Source: Bacteroidales bacterium (GTDB taxonomy: Bacteria > Bacteroidota > Bacteroidia > Bacteroidales > UBA932). Taken from it: a stretch of DNA of 64,000 nt. This document shows, piece by piece, positions 1 to 9,032 of this stretch; positions within the stretch are counted from its first letter, which is position 1, and every line of letters begins with the position of its first letter. The translations under genes were made by a program, and so were the position numbers. The stretch spans positions 1 through 64,000 of the forward strand of contig JAGAKH010000068.1 in assembly GCA_017625725.1 (NCBI GenBank), written 5' to 3'. The notes beneath the pieces were generated by a model. That model was not told where the DNA came from. It was given only the letters and a program-made list of their open reading frames with translations, and did not search any database.

Positions 1-404
1 ATCCCAGCTTCCGCTCGAGGGAGGCACGGCACCGTGCCTACTGCTGCCAAGTTGAGCAGCATTGGGCACGGTGCATAATGTGTAAATAATTAATATTCAA
101 CAATATGCACAAAATGGAGTGTGCCTGACACTGCCTGGCCTGGCAGCCTTGGGCACACCTTTTCAATTTAGTTTTAATATGAGTGCGCAGATGTGGGTAT
201 CGCGGGCGGAAAGACGGGAAAAATGCTCTCGGTACCATCATTTTGCTAGGTATCGCGGGCAGAAAGACAGGGAAAGTGCTCTTGGTACCATCGTTGGTCG
301 CCACCAACCAGAAATGTCCGAGTCACCAGCCATTTATGTCCACATTACCGGATGAATCATGTGCTCAATGCTGCGGAAAACAGCAGCGTAAGGCACGTTA
401 CTGA
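1..404. other. Non-coding region with hairpins and repeats
   Basis: No convincing gene is seen. Short open frames here contain the repeat described separately and have no recognisable domains. A nested inverted repeat pairs 29-38 with 65-74 (10 bp, perfect) and, inside it, 42-47 with 56-61. A second, weaker hairpin pairs 119-125 with 152-158, and a small 6-bp stem lies at 293-308. The region is downstream of the leftward metallophosphoesterase gene, so one of the hairpins could end that transcript. No clear T-tract supports this. Confidence 0.5.
196..292. repeat. Imperfect 44-bp direct repeat, two copies
   Basis: Two 44-bp units lie at 196-239 and 249-292, with a 53-bp period and 39 of 44 positions identical by eye. 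Each starts GGTATCGCGGGC and ends GGTACCATC. The period is not a multiple of three, so the repeat is unlikely to reflect a repeated protein motif. It may be a fragment of a dispersed intergenic repeat family, but no other copy is visible in this window. Confidence 0.7.
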
Positions 405-1403
405 TTATCTGTTTCTTTTTAAGGTTATGAGGGTGATTTCCGGACGTGTTCCGATGCGTGCCGGGAAGATGGTCTCTCCCAGACCGATGTTCACATGTAT
501 ATATTGTTGTCCGCGGTCAGAAAGCTGTGAGTATAGGCCGCGGTATTGCTTGAAGATCAGTCCGCTTGGAGACCACCCGGGAAGAGAGAACTGCATTGCG
601 TGGGTGTGGCCTGAAAGTGTCAGCGGGTAGTCTTTCCCGACGATTTCGTCCTCCCAGTGCAGAGGGTCGTGCGTAAGGACTATCCGGAACATTCCTTCCG
701 TTCCTTGAGAGGCCTTCATGAGATCCCCTTTGGAAAAGAAATGTCTTGAAGGGGAGGTATTCTCTACTCCGATTACAGCCAGCGAATCCTGTCCGCGTCT
801 GATGATCCGGTTCTCATTCATCAGAAGGTTCCATCCCATGCCTTTTTCTAAAGAAGCCAGCCTCCGGACTTCAGCATCTTTTGCTTCCTCAGGGAGGTCC
901 GAATACTGACAGTAATCATGATTTCCAAGGATGGATATCACTCCATCTTTTGCGTGCAGACCTGCCAGAATTTCTGCCTGGCCTTCAAGTTCGTCCGGAG
1001 AGATGGTTATAAGGTCGCCGGTGAAGGCGATCAGATCCGCCGAAGTCCCGTTTATCATAGAAACAGCCTTCTCCATCTGTTTTTCCCTTCCGATGAATGA
1101 ATGTGCGTGGATGTCAGAAATATGTGCGATTCTATACCCTTCAAAGTTTTCTGGCAGGTCGTCAAACCGGATTTCCACATTCTTCACGACAAAGAGATTC
1201 CTTTCAATCAAAGCCCCGTATGCTGTGAAAACAGGTGGGAGAAACAGGGACAGAAGGCCCCATAGGAATGCTTTTCGCATAGAGATGCCGAACAGGAAGT
1301 GGAGAAGCAAAGAGATGATCGCGTCTGCTGCAGTCAATAAAAGGCAGCATACAAGAATGATGCTTATGAGTGCGACAGTTTCCGTTGTCATGTGCTGTTT
1401 CAT
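405..1403 (-). CDS. Membrane-anchored metallophosphoesterase (YkuE/YaeI-like)
   Basis: This is a calcineurin-like phosphoesterase of the YkuE/YaeI type. Members hydrolyse phosphoesters, some acting on lipid A precursors or UDP-sugars; the substrate here is unknown. The 332-residue protein begins with two or three hydrophobic helices (about residues 10-65). The metal-binding blocks follow: DIH at 97-99, GDL at 129-131, GNHD at 160-163, a THD histidine at 245 and GHTH at 265-268. The frame can be extended to a GTG at 1421. However, a leftward -7 box lies at 1421-1428, so the ATG at 1403 (or 1391) is the likelier start. It is divergent from the suf operon. Confidence 0.85.
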   Translation of the reverse strand: MKQHMTTETVALISIILVCCLLLTAADAIISLLLHFLFGISMRKAFLWGLLSLFLPPVFTAYGALIERNLFVVKNVEIRFDDLPENFEGYRIAHISDIHAHSFIGREKQMEKAVSMINGTSADLIAFTGDLITISPDELEGQAEILAGLHAKDGVISILGNHDYCQYSDLPEEAKDAEVRRLASLEKGMGWNLLMNENRIIRRGQDSLAVIGVENTSPSRHFFSKGDLMKASQGTEGMFRIVLTHDPLHWEDEIVGKDYPLTLSGHTHAMQFSLPGWSPSGLIFKQYRGLYSQLSDRGQQYIHVNIGLGETIFPARIGTRPEITLITLKRNR

Positions 1404-1420
1404 GAGTTTAAGTAAGGACA

Positions 1421-1428
1421 CAAAGATA
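1421..1428 (-). promoter_or_regulatory. -7 promoter box for the metallophosphoesterase gene
   Basis: The reverse strand reads TATCTTTG, matching the Bacteroidota TAnnTTTG element. It lies about 18 bp upstream of the ATG at 1403 and rules against the longer GTG start. It is nearly back to back with the rightward box at 1442-1449. Confidence 0.6.
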
Positions 1429-1441
1429 ATGCAAAAAATGC

Positions 1442-1449
1442 TATCTTTG
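1442..1449 (+). promoter_or_regulatory. -7 promoter box for the suf operon
   Basis: TATCTTTG matches TAnnTTTG and lies 35 bp before the sufB ATG. No gene boundary on this strand offers another start point before ispE, so this box probably drives sufB-pnuC-sufC-sufD-ispE. Confidence 0.65.
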
Positions 1450-1483
1450 CAGATTATGTTTTTTCATATTATAGTGAGGACAG

Positions 1484-2923
1484 ATGAGTAAGGATAAGGA
1501 AATACTGGATAGCCTTGCGGACAAGGAATATGAGCATGGTTTTGTGACTGATGTCGAGCAGGAGTTCATTCCAAAGGGTCTGAATGAAGACATCATCAGG
1601 CTGATTTCTGCAAAGAAGGAAGAGCCGGAATGGATGCTTGAGTTCCGTCTTGATGCCTTTCGCCGCTGGCAGAAGATGTCGGTGCCGACATGGGCACATC
1701 TTGACATTCCGGAGATAGATTTTCAGGATATAATATATTATGCAGCTCCCAAGAAGGATGAGGACCGTCCGAAGGAGATAGATCCCGAGCTTGAAAAGAC
1801 ATTTGACAAGCTGGGAATTCCTTTGCATGAACGTGCGGCTCTGGCTGGAGTGGCGGTAGATGCGGTGTTTGATTCCGTTTCCGTGACTACGACCTTCCGT
1901 AAGGCACTGGCAGAGAAGGGTATAATCTTCTGCTCGTTTTCCGAGGCAGTCAAGGAGCATCCGGATCTTGTGAAGAAGTATCTTGCATCTGTGGTACCGG
2001 TCGGAGATAATTTCTATGCCGCCTTGAATTCTGCTGTGTTCAGCGACGGATCTTTCTGCTATATTCCTAAGGGAGTCCGTTGTCCTATGGAACTGTCAAG
2101 CTACTTCCGTATCAATGCAGCGGGAACGGGACAGTTCGAGAGGACGCTGATCGTTGCAGATGAGGGTTCGTATGTCAGCTATATGGAAGGCTGCACGGCC
2201 CCTATGAGGGATGAAAATCAGCTTCATGCGGCAGTCGTGGAAATCATAGTTGAAAAGGATGCGGAGGTGAAATATTCGACCGTACAGAACTGGTATCCGG
2301 GAGATGCCCAGGGAAGGGGAGGAATCTTCAATTTCGTCACAAAAAGAGGTATCTGCAAAGGTTCCGGAAGCCATTTGTCATGGACCCAGGTCGAGACCGG
2401 TTCCGCCATTACATGGAAATACCCTTCAACAATCCTGAAGGGAGACAATTCGTCATCTGAGTTCTATTCTGTGGCCGTTACCAACAACATGCAGCAGGCT
2501 GACACCGGAACAAAGATGATCCACATCGGTAAGAACACCCGCAGCCGTATAGTCAGCAAGGGCATATCGGCGGGACGCAGTCAGAACAGCTATAGAGGAC
2601 TTGTAAAGATGCTTCCTGGAGCAGACAATGCAAGAAATTTCTCCCAGTGCGACAGTCTACTGATCGGAGACAAGTGCGGGGCCCATACTTTCCCATATAT
2701 AGAGAATGCAAACAAGACGGCTATCGTTGAACATGAGGCTACCACATCCAAGATCAGCGAGGACCAGCTTTTCTATTGTAATCAGAGAGGTATCGGACCG
2801 GAAGAGGCCGTCGGACTGATTGTAAACGGATATGCAAGGGAAGTGCTTGCCAAGCTGCCTATGGAGTTTGCAGTGGAGGCAAACAAACTGTTGCAGGTGT
2901 CCTTGGAGGGATCGGTAGGTTAA
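1484..2923 (+). CDS. sufB: Fe-S cluster assembly scaffold SufB
   Basis: SufB is the scaffold subunit of the cytoplasmic SufBCD complex, on which new Fe-S clusters are built. The 479-residue protein is full length for the family and matches its beta-helix core and C-terminal helical region. The cysteine of the CDS motif (C389, equivalent to E. coli C405 when aligned from the C-terminus), the CGAHTFPY motif (from C398) and the HEATTSK histidine (H417) are all present, so it should be functional. It is the first gene of the operon and starts 35 bp after the promoter box. No sufS or sufE lies in the window, so the cysteine desulfurase must be encoded elsewhere. Confidence 0.97.
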   Translation: MSKDKEILDSLADKEYEHGFVTDVEQEFIPKGLNEDIIRLISAKKEEPEWMLEFRLDAFRRWQKMSVPTWAHLDIPEIDFQDIIYYAAPKKDEDRPKEIDPELEKTFDKLGIPLHERAALAGVAVDAVFDSVSVTTTFRKALAEKGIIFCSFSEAVKEHPDLVKKYLASVVPVGDNFYAALNSAVFSDGSFCYIPKGVRCPMELSSYFRINAAGTGQFERTLIVADEGSYVSYMEGCTAPMRDENQLHAAVVEIIVEKDAEVKYSTVQNWYPGDAQGRGGIFNFVTKRGICKGSGSHLSWTQVETGSAITWKYPSTILKGDNSSSEFYSVAVTNNMQQADTGTKMIHIGKNTRSRIVSKGISAGRSQNSYRGLVKMLPGADNARNFSQCDSLLIGDKCGAHTFPYIENANKTAIVEHEATTSKISEDQLFYCNQRGIGPEEAVGLIVNGYAREVLAKLPMEFAVEANKLLQVSLEGSVG

Positions 2924-2941
2924 ACAAGATAATTCATTGAA

Positions 2942-3595
2942 ATGGAATTCTGGAACATCATATTGTTTGAACTTGGCGGAAAGCCGGTACTGCTGATAGA
3001 TCTTCTTTCTGCGGTCTTCGGTCTGACAACCGTATTTCTTGCAGGTCGTAACAGCAGATATAACTTCTATATAGGCTACCTTTACACTGCCTTGCTCTTC
3101 TTCATGTTCTGGCAGAAGAACCTTTATGCCAATCTCATACTTCAGCCGATCTCCTTGGGAATAAACATCATGGGGCAGTATCGCTGGAGTCATCCGAAGG
3201 AGGGAGAGGAGAGTGCATCAGGAAGCGGAGACCTGAAAGTTACCATGCTTTCCTGGCCGAAGAGAGGCCTTGTCGTCGTTCTGGTACTGACTCTGGCTCT
3301 CGTCTGGGGATGGCTGATGAGCATGATGGGGACCAGGTGGTTCGTAGGATTCTTTCCTGCAAATCCGCTCCCATATCTCGACTGTTGCGTAACGGTCCTG
3401 ATACTTACAGCCCAGACCCTGTCGGCACTGAAGAAATGGGACTGCTGGATAGCCTGGCTTTTTGTGAACATAGCCAATCTGACCCTTTATCTGAAGGCCG
3501 GGCTGGTCTTCATGCCGATAGTCAGCTGCCTGTACCTGGTCAACGGTATCTGGTCTCTGTTCACATGGTACAGACTTTATAGAAAAAATGCGTAG
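2942..3595 (+). CDS. pnuC: PnuC-family nicotinamide riboside/vitamin transporter
   Basis: This is a PnuC-type inner-membrane facilitator. Family members import nicotinamide riboside or, in some branches, thiamine, by downhill transport coupled to intracellular phosphorylation. The 217-residue protein has about seven hydrophobic segments and the family's aromatic and Asn-rich signatures in the first half (the GQYRW motif after the LGIN segment) and near the C-terminus. It lies 18 bp after sufB and 23 bp before sufC, so it sits inside the suf operon. No nicotinamide riboside kinase or thiamine kinase gene is adjacent, and no riboswitch is seen upstream. The ligand is therefore undetermined; nicotinamide riboside is only the default for the family. 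Confidence 0.85.
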   Translation: MEFWNIILFELGGKPVLLIDLLSAVFGLTTVFLAGRNSRYNFYIGYLYTALLFFMFWQKNLYANLILQPISLGINIMGQYRWSHPKEGEESASGSGDLKVTMLSWPKRGLVVVLVLTLALVWGWLMSMMGTRWFVGFFPANPLPYLDCCVTVLILTAQTLSALKKWDCWIAWLFVNIANLTLYLKAGLVFMPIVSCLYLVNGIWSLFTWYRLYRKNA

Positions 3596-3618
3596 AAACT
3601 TAGATAACATATAGCGAT

Positions 3619-4368
3619 ATGGCAAACGATATATTATTGAAAATAGAGGGACTCAGGGCCTCGGTAGAAGATAAGGAAATCCTTAAAGGAGTGGACCTGA
3701 CAATCCGTAAGGGTGAGATTCATGCAGTGATGGGACCGAATGGTGCAGGAAAGAGTACCCTTTCCGCTGTTCTTGCCGGCAAGCCTCAGTTTACCGTGAC
3801 CGAAGGAAGCATAGAATTCATGGGAAGAAATCTTCTTGAAATGTCTCCGGAGGAAAGGGCTTGGGCCGGAATCTTCCTTTCTTTCCAGTATCCTGTCGAA
3901 ATCCCGGGTGTCACTATAACCAACTTCATGAAGACTGCTGTGAATGCCCATCGTGAGGGCCGTGGATTGGAACCTTTGAAGGCAGGAGACTTCCTGAAGC
4001 TCATGCGTGAGAAGATGGCATTCGTTCAGATGAAGCCCGAATTTGCCAAAAGGGAAGTAAATGTCGGATTTTCAGGAGGAGAAAAGAAACGTAACGAGAT
4101 CTTCCAGATGGCCATGCTTGATCCTACTCTTGCGATACTTGATGAGACGGACAGCGGACTTGATGTGGATGCTCTTCGCATTGTAGCCAATGGAGTGAAT
4201 GCACTTCATACTCCTGAAAAGGCAGCCATCGTGATTACCCATTATCAGAGGCTTCTTGAATACATCGTTCCCGACGTCGTACACGTTCTCAAGGACGGAC
4301 GTATCGTAAAGACTGCCGGCAAGGAACTGGTTGCTGAAATCGAAGAGAAAGGCTACGATAATATTTAG
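3619..4368 (+). CDS. sufC: Fe-S assembly ATPase SufC
   Basis: SufC is the ABC-type ATPase of the SufBCD complex; it binds SufB and SufD and drives the opening needed for cluster assembly. The 249-residue protein has Walker A GPNGAGKS at 39-46, the signature FSGGE at 151-155 and Walker [11 protein letters not shown] at 171-180. The DETDSGLD sequence after Walker B is typical of SufC and distinguishes it from transport ATPases. It is followed 11 bp later by sufD. Confidence 0.97.
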   Translation: MANDILLKIEGLRASVEDKEILKGVDLTIRKGEIHAVMGPNGAGKSTLSAVLAGKPQFTVTEGSIEFMGRNLLEMSPEERAWAGIFLSFQYPVEIPGVTITNFMKTAVNAHREGRGLEPLKAGDFLKLMREKMAFVQMKPEFAKREVNVGFSGGEKKRNEIFQMAMLDPTLAILDETDSGLDVDALRIVANGVNALHTPEKAAIVITHYQRLLEYIVPDVVHVLKDGRIVKTAGKELVAEIEEKGYDNI

Positions 4369-4379
4369 GAGGGCATATT

Positions 4380-5006
4380 ATGACCGAGATAATATTAGTG
4401 TCGGAAGGACAGCTGAACCGCAGGATAGATGTCCCTGGCGGAGAATCTGCCGATATGGTCCTTATCGTCTTTCCCGGAATAAGCTGTGACGTCAGGCTTG
4501 ATGTGAACCTGAACGGTGAAGGTGCCGAAGCAAATATATTGGGAGCATATATCTGCGGTGGTGAAGAGAAGGTGAATATCGCCATAGACATGCATCACAA
4601 GTTGCCTCATTGCAATTCCCGCCAGCTCTTTAAGGGAATAGCAGGCGGCAGGTCGAAGGTGGATTTTTATGGAAAGATCACGGTGGCTCAGGATGCCCAG
4701 AAGACGGAAGCATATCAGGAAAACCACAATATTCTCCTGTCTGACGGAGCTAAGGTTGACACAAAGCCTCAGCTGGAAATCTACGCAGACGACGTAAAGT
4801 GTTCTCATGGTGCCACAATCGGCCGTCTTAATGAAGAGGAACAGTTCTACATGCGTTCCCGTGGCATTACTCTGGAGGATGCAAAGGTGCTTCAGATGAT
4901 ATCATTCATTGCTCCGGTTCTCGAGAATATAGATGATGAGGCACAGCGTGAGGCCATTGCCGCTGAATTTGACAGACATATCAGGAATATAATCCGAAGC
5001 ATGTAG
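4380..5006 (+). CDS. sufD: Short SufD-like protein
   Basis: SufD is the paralogue of SufB that completes the SufBC2D scaffold. Only 208 residues are encoded, about half the usual SufD length of 400-450. The part kept covers a beta-helix-like stretch and the C-terminal region with the CSHGATIG motif (C141, H143; the histidine corresponds to the functional His of E. coli SufD) and the following QFYMRSRGI segment. There is no room for a missing N-terminal half, because sufC ends 11 bp upstream and no frameshifted SufD fragment is seen. This looks like a genuinely compact SufD and not a broken gene. It ends 2 bp before ispE. Confidence 0.85.
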   Translation: MTEIILVSEGQLNRRIDVPGGESADMVLIVFPGISCDVRLDVNLNGEGAEANILGAYICGGEEKVNIAIDMHHKLPHCNSRQLFKGIAGGRSKVDFYGKITVAQDAQKTEAYQENHNILLSDGAKVDTKPQLEIYADDVKCSHGATIGRLNEEEQFYMRSRGITLEDAKVLQMISFIAPVLENIDDEAQREAIAAEFDRHIRNIIRSM

Positions 5007-5008
5007 CA

Positions 5009-5878
5009 ATGATTACCTATCCTAATGTAAAGATCAACCTTGGTCTTCACGTACTGAGAAAACGTGAGGATGGATTTCATGACCTGGAGACGTTGTTCAT
5101 TCCGTATACAGGCATCCACGACACGCTTGAAATCATAACTGGAGATGACTATAGCCGCACCTCTGCGGCCTTGTTCGGAAAATACGGGTCCGCCTCGACA
5201 GATGAAATCCCGATGCTTGCACAGGCCATATCCGACGATGGACGCCTGATGATGACAATTGCCCGTAAGGAAGGTGTGGATTGGAATCCTATGGATGATC
5301 TTTGTGCAAAGGCATATCGTATTCTTGCCGATGAATATGATATCCCTCCGGTAAAGATATTTCTTGAAAAGACCTCTCCTGTAGGTGCCGGATTGGGAGG
5401 CGGATCGGCTGATGCAGCATTTGCCTTAAGGATGTTGAATGAACTCTTCTCCCTCGGCTTGTCAGATGATGCTCTTGCCGGATATGCAGCACGTCTTGGC
5501 AGTGACTGTGCTTTCTTCATCTATAACCGCCCTATGATCGGAAGAGGGCGCGGAGAGATTCTCTCACCTTTTGATTTAGGTGACTCCTTCTTCGGAGACC
5601 ATGAGATCCAGGTGTTGGCACCAGAAGGCATATCTGTCTCAACAGCAGAGGCATATAGAGGAATATCACCTCGTTTTCCTGAAACATCTCTTACGGAAGC
5701 CTTAGCCAGACCTGTTGAGGAATGGGATGGCATTCTTGTCAATGATTTTGAGACAACGGTTTTTGCCGGTCATCCGGAACTTGCTGCTATAAAACGCTCT
5801 CTTTATGACAGTGGAGCCGTCTATGCCAGCATGTCAGGGTCTGGTTCAGCCCTATTTGCAATCTATAAAAAAGATTAA
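5009..5878 (+). CDS. ispE: 4-diphosphocytidyl-2-C-methyl-D-erythritol kinase
   Basis: IspE phosphorylates the 2-hydroxyl of CDP-methylerythritol with ATP, the fourth step of the MEP isoprenoid pathway. The 289-residue protein shows the GHMP-kinase layout: an N-terminal NVKINLGL motif with K8, the glycine-rich ATP loop PVGAGLGGGSADA at 124-136 with a catalytic Asp at 135, and a C-terminal SGSGSALFA motif. It starts 2 bp after the sufD stop and is almost certainly co-transcribed. Later MEP enzymes (IspG, IspH) carry Fe-S clusters, which gives the linkage some sense. Confidence 0.95.
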   Translation: MITYPNVKINLGLHVLRKREDGFHDLETLFIPYTGIHDTLEIITGDDYSRTSAALFGKYGSASTDEIPMLAQAISDDGRLMMTIARKEGVDWNPMDDLCAKAYRILADEYDIPPVKIFLEKTSPVGAGLGGGSADAAFALRMLNELFSLGLSDDALAGYAARLGSDCAFFIYNRPMIGRGRGEILSPFDLGDSFFGDHEIQVLAPEGISVSTAEAYRGISPRFPETSLTEALARPVEEWDGILVNDFETTVFAGHPELAAIKRSLYDSGAVYASMSGSGSALFAIYKKD

Positions 5879-5908
5879 ATATCTTTAAAAAAAGAAAAAT
5901 GTGACGGA

Positions 5909-5925
5909 TCCCTGAAAATCAGGGA
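5909..5925. terminator. Small hairpin after ispE
   Basis: A perfect 7-bp stem (5909-5915 with 5919-5925) has a 3-base loop. It follows a near-miss promoter box at 5880-5887 (TATCTTTA, one mismatch). It could end the suf-ispE transcript or sit in the leader of the next gene. There is no T-run, so support is weak. Confidence 0.3.
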
Positions 5926-5975
5926 CGAACAGATCATGTCTTTCCCGTTCTTTTGACTTCCTTTGGTGAAAAAAG

Positions 5976-7187
5976 ATGAGAAAGACTGTTTTAATGGTAT
6001 TGACAATTGTTCTTTCGTCCTGCGGGATTGAAGAAATAGGAGGAGATGGCCAAAAAGATTCACTTCCTCCTGTATGGAATAATCCTTCATCTGGAAGCAA
6101 GCCGGATAATGCCAGGAATATGGTTTATTATACGGGTTTTGAGTACCCGGATGGTTATGACTGGAAGGCAGATCCTGAGAAAGGCAATGTGAAATGTTCA
6201 CTGATTGTCTATGCAGACAAGGTGCCGATGATGAAGGTCCCGGTCGGAGATTCCTATCATGTAAGTTCAGATCCGGATATGCATAGAATCATAGATGGGC
6301 ATCTTTATACCGATTTCCCCGTTTCAGGTGAGACTGTTATAAAGAAGGATGGAGTGGAACTGTTCCGCTTTATCGGAGAAGAATCCCTCACTGGTATGAT
6401 CGTAAAGGGTAAAGATGTATATACATTAGGTCAGAACAGGTCAGGAGACGGTTTTGCTTTCAGAAAGAATGGTGATGTAATCTTGAAAAAAGAGCGCGGA
6501 CACGTATTTGACCGTTTGCAGCAGGTTGGTGACAGCCTGTATTTTGCCTATGCTGAGCAGATTGATTCTGAACAGCAGAAGATCGAGAGATACTATCATG
6601 TGACAAATGGAAGGGTCACTCAGGTTGCAGTGCGCGACGATGTAAAGAAGGTATGGGATATTATGATGCATAACGGGCAAGTCTGTTGTCTGGCAGCATT
6701 GACAGGAGTTTCGGATCCTGTGGTTATTGCCGGTGATGCTCTTTATATGATCAACATACCTTCGCTAAGCACAATACTGAATCTGAGGCTGTTTGATTCC
6801 GGAAAGTCATTATGTGCAGAGGGAACAGTGTTTCTGATGGGAGTTGCCCCGATAAGCCTCGTTTGGTCAGAGTTCAAGCTTATTCATGCATTCCAGCTTG
6901 CGACTGTCCATTATATAGACACAAGCGATGGCGGTATCAGCTGCATTACTTTACCGATGTCCGGGGAGCAGGTGTCCCAGATCTATAAAGGAGGGAGCGT
7001 CTACGATCTGCCTCAGGGTTATGTACCAATGGGAAAGGTGCCGTTAGCTATATCTGACGGCATCGTGTATTCAGTTTTGTCTTCTTCTTCCGGAGAATAT
7101 CCTCTCATCTGGAAAGAAGGTCAGATTGATACGTTGAAGATCAATGGTTTTCTGTCATCTGTCGTAGTGTGCAAGGCATCCGTCTGA
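5976..7187 (+). CDS. Lipoprotein of unknown function, beta-propeller-like pattern
   Basis: No family is recognised. The 403-residue protein has a short signal peptide ending in an LSSC lipobox (Cys at about residue 16), then a Gly/Asp/Ser/Pro-rich linker to about residue 48. From there on, alternating short beta-strand-like segments recur (for example around GHLYTDF, KDVYTLG, DSLYFAY, DALYMIN, DGIVYSV). The spacing suggests a repeat beta fold such as a propeller. It is probably anchored to the outer membrane or exported to the surface. It stands alone between the suf-ispE operon and tsaE, with which it converges at a 6-bp gap. Confidence 0.75.
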   Translation: MRKTVLMVLTIVLSSCGIEEIGGDGQKDSLPPVWNNPSSGSKPDNARNMVYYTGFEYPDGYDWKADPEKGNVKCSLIVYADKVPMMKVPVGDSYHVSSDPDMHRIIDGHLYTDFPVSGETVIKKDGVELFRFIGEESLTGMIVKGKDVYTLGQNRSGDGFAFRKNGDVILKKERGHVFDRLQQVGDSLYFAYAEQIDSEQQKIERYYHVTNGRVTQVAVRDDVKKVWDIMMHNGQVCCLAALTGVSDPVVIAGDALYMINIPSLSTILNLRLFDSGKSLCAEGTVFLMGVAPISLVWSEFKLIHAFQLATVHYIDTSDGGISCITLPMSGEQVSQIYKGGSVYDLPQGYVPMGKVPLAISDGIVYSVLSSSSGEYPLIWKEGQIDTLKINGFLSSVVVCKASV

Positions 7188-7193
7188 TTGGGG

Positions 7194-7616
7194 TCAGTCT
7201 TCCCAGCTGATGGTTCTGCTGAGGTCCGGATTGACAGATATGCTTACCCTCAGGGTTTCTTCCGGCAACAGTTCTTCGACATTTTCCGGCCATTCCATCA
7301 TACATAGACATCCGCTGTACAGGTAATCGTCAAGGCCGATTTCAACAGCTTCGGATAGTTTGTTGATGCGGTAGAAGTCAAAGTGGAACATATATTCTCC
7401 ATCCGCGCGAAGATATTCATTTACAATGGCGAAAGTAGGCGATCCTACCGGATCTGTGACGCCCAGGGCCTTGCAGACAGCAGTCGTGAATGTGGTTTTG
7501 CCTGCTCCCATAGGAGCAAAGAAGGCGATAAGCTTATGGTCTCCGATTTCCTGAAGGAATTCGGCTGCGGCCCTATCAAGGTCCTGTGTGTCTTTTATTG
7601 TTATTGAATGAGTCAT
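7194..7616 (-). CDS. tsaE: tRNA t6A biosynthesis ATPase TsaE
   Basis: TsaE is the P-loop ATPase that supports the TsaB-TsaD complex in forming threonylcarbamoyladenosine at tRNA position 37. The 140-residue protein has Walker A GAGKTT at 37-42, the SPTF motif at 59-62, HFDFYR around 78-83 and the conserved MEWPE segment at 107-111. Length is normal for the family. It is transcribed leftward, 37 bp downstream of the Dcu transporter gene, and may share its transcript. Confidence 0.95.
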   Translation of the reverse strand: MTHSITIKDTQDLDRAAAEFLQEIGDHKLIAFFAPMGAGKTTFTTAVCKALGVTDPVGSPTFAIVNEYLRADGEYMFHFDFYRINKLSEAVEIGLDDYLYSGCLCMMEWPENVEELLPEETLRVSISVNPDLSRTISWED

Positions 7617-7653
7617 TCTGTAAAGTTGTTATTATTGTTTATAATGTTGTCAA

Positions 7654-8988
7654 TCAATATATTAGCGATGACAACATATAGGCTGCCAGAGTAGATGTTA
7701 CGACACAGACCATTCCCGGCATCATGAACGAGTGGTTCAGGAGATATTTGCCGATTACGGTTGTTCCGGATCTGTCAAAATTTACAGTGGCGATGTCTGA
7801 CGGGTAGTTCGGAATGAAGAAGTATCCGTATACAGACGGAAGGACTCCCAGGAGTATCGGGCCAGGAATGCCTAGTTTATATGCAAGAGGAAGCATTGCC
7901 ACCACCACTGCTCCTTGAGAATTGATCAGCACGGAAACAAGGAAGAAGACAAAGGCAATGGCCCAAGGATACATCGCTACTACTTCTTCCAGCATGAGCT
8001 GTATCTCAGAGATGTAATTGGAAAAATAGGTGTCTGCCAGCCATGCGATACCATAAATTGCGACTACTGCAACCATTCCTGATTGCCACACTGGACCGGC
8101 AACGGCCTTCTTGGGATCTGCTTTGCAGAACAGGATCATGAATGCGGCGGCTGTAATCATGACTATCTGGATGACCAGGTTCATCTTAAGTCTTCCGCTT
8201 TCAAATACAGGCAGAAGTTGAGGGAATACGGCGAACATTACGATTACAGCCAGAGCCCCAAGGAAGATGAAGACGGCATTTTTTGCTGACTGAGGGATTG
8301 TCTTGTCCAGAGTTGTAGCTGTGTCGCCGTAGATGTAGTTGTATTGCTCTGGGTCTTTCAATTTTGCTTGAAACTCAGGATCCTTGTCAAGATCCAGTCC
8401 TCTTTTGTATGAAGCGGCAGCTGCCGCCATGAGTCCGCAAAGACATGATGGGATACTGATCATCAGAACCTGTGGTATTGTAACATCGAAGCCGTTGGCA
8501 TTTGAGATGGAAACAAAAGCCACCACGGCAGCAGCGATGGGGGAGCATGTGATTCCCACCTGAGAAGCGATCGATGCCACACCACACGGACGTTCAGGCC
8601 TTATGCCCTTTTTAAGGGCGATGTCACAGATGATCGGCATAAGGGTGTATACCACATGTCCGGTTCCTACGAGCACGGTAAGAAAAAAAGTGCATAAAGG
8701 AGCAAGAAAAGTGATTCTTTCCGGATGTTTCCTGAGCATCCTTTCTGCAATTTGAATCATCCAATCCATACCACCCGATGCTTGCATGATTCCCGCACAT
8801 GTAACAGCTGCTATTATGATGTATATGACATCTGTCGGTGGGGTACCAGGTTTCATCTGAAAACCGAACACGAGGATTGCCAGACCTATGCCGGAAATGG
8901 CTCCGAGGGCAAGTGAACCATATCTGGAGCCAATCCACAGTGCACCGAGAACGATGCATAGCTGGATGATCGTGGTGAATGTTATCAT
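7654..8988 (-). CDS. Anaerobic C4-dicarboxylate transporter (DcuA/DcuB family)
   Basis: Dcu carriers exchange fumarate, malate or aspartate for succinate across the inner membrane and support fumarate respiration in anaerobes. The 444-residue protein is hydrophobic throughout, with 10 or more membrane segments. Family-typical stretches include VGTGHVVYTLMPII in the first third, the GVASIASQVGITCSPIAAA segment, and the C-terminal YFFIPNYPSDIATVNFDRSGTT segment. It cannot be assigned to DcuA or DcuB from sequence reading alone. A -7 box at 9008-9015 gives a very short leader. Confidence 0.92.
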   Translation of the reverse strand: MITFTTIIQLCIVLGALWIGSRYGSLALGAISGIGLAILVFGFQMKPGTPPTDVIYIIIAAVTCAGIMQASGGMDWMIQIAERMLRKHPERITFLAPLCTFFLTVLVGTGHVVYTLMPIICDIALKKGIRPERPCGVASIASQVGITCSPIAAAVVAFVSISNANGFDVTIPQVLMISIPSCLCGLMAAAAASYKRGLDLDKDPEFQAKLKDPEQYNYIYGDTATTLDKTIPQSAKNAVFIFLGALAVIVMFAVFPQLLPVFESGRLKMNLVIQIVMITAAAFMILFCKADPKKAVAGPVWQSGMVAVVAIYGIAWLADTYFSNYISEIQLMLEEVVAMYPWAIAFVFFLVSVLINSQGAVVVAMLPLAYKLGIPGPILLGVLPSVYGYFFIPNYPSDIATVNFDRSGTTVIGKYLLNHSFMMPGMVCVVTSTLAAYMLSSLIY

Positions 8989-9007
8989 ATGATGTAAATC
9001 TTTGATG

Positions 9008-9015
9008 CAAACTTA
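9008..9015 (-). promoter_or_regulatory. -7 promoter box for the Dcu transporter
   Basis: The reverse strand reads TAAGTTTG (TAnnTTTG), 20 bp upstream of the transporter ATG at 8988 and downstream of the yifB stop. It separates the transporter-tsaE unit from yifB. Confidence 0.5.
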
Positions 9016-9032
9016 AACATTTTTGGCTGAAT

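Noticed and set aside
119..404. Short rightward open frames in the first 400 bases
   Set aside because: They contain the 44-bp non-triplet repeat in different frames and no domain; the region reads as non-coding.
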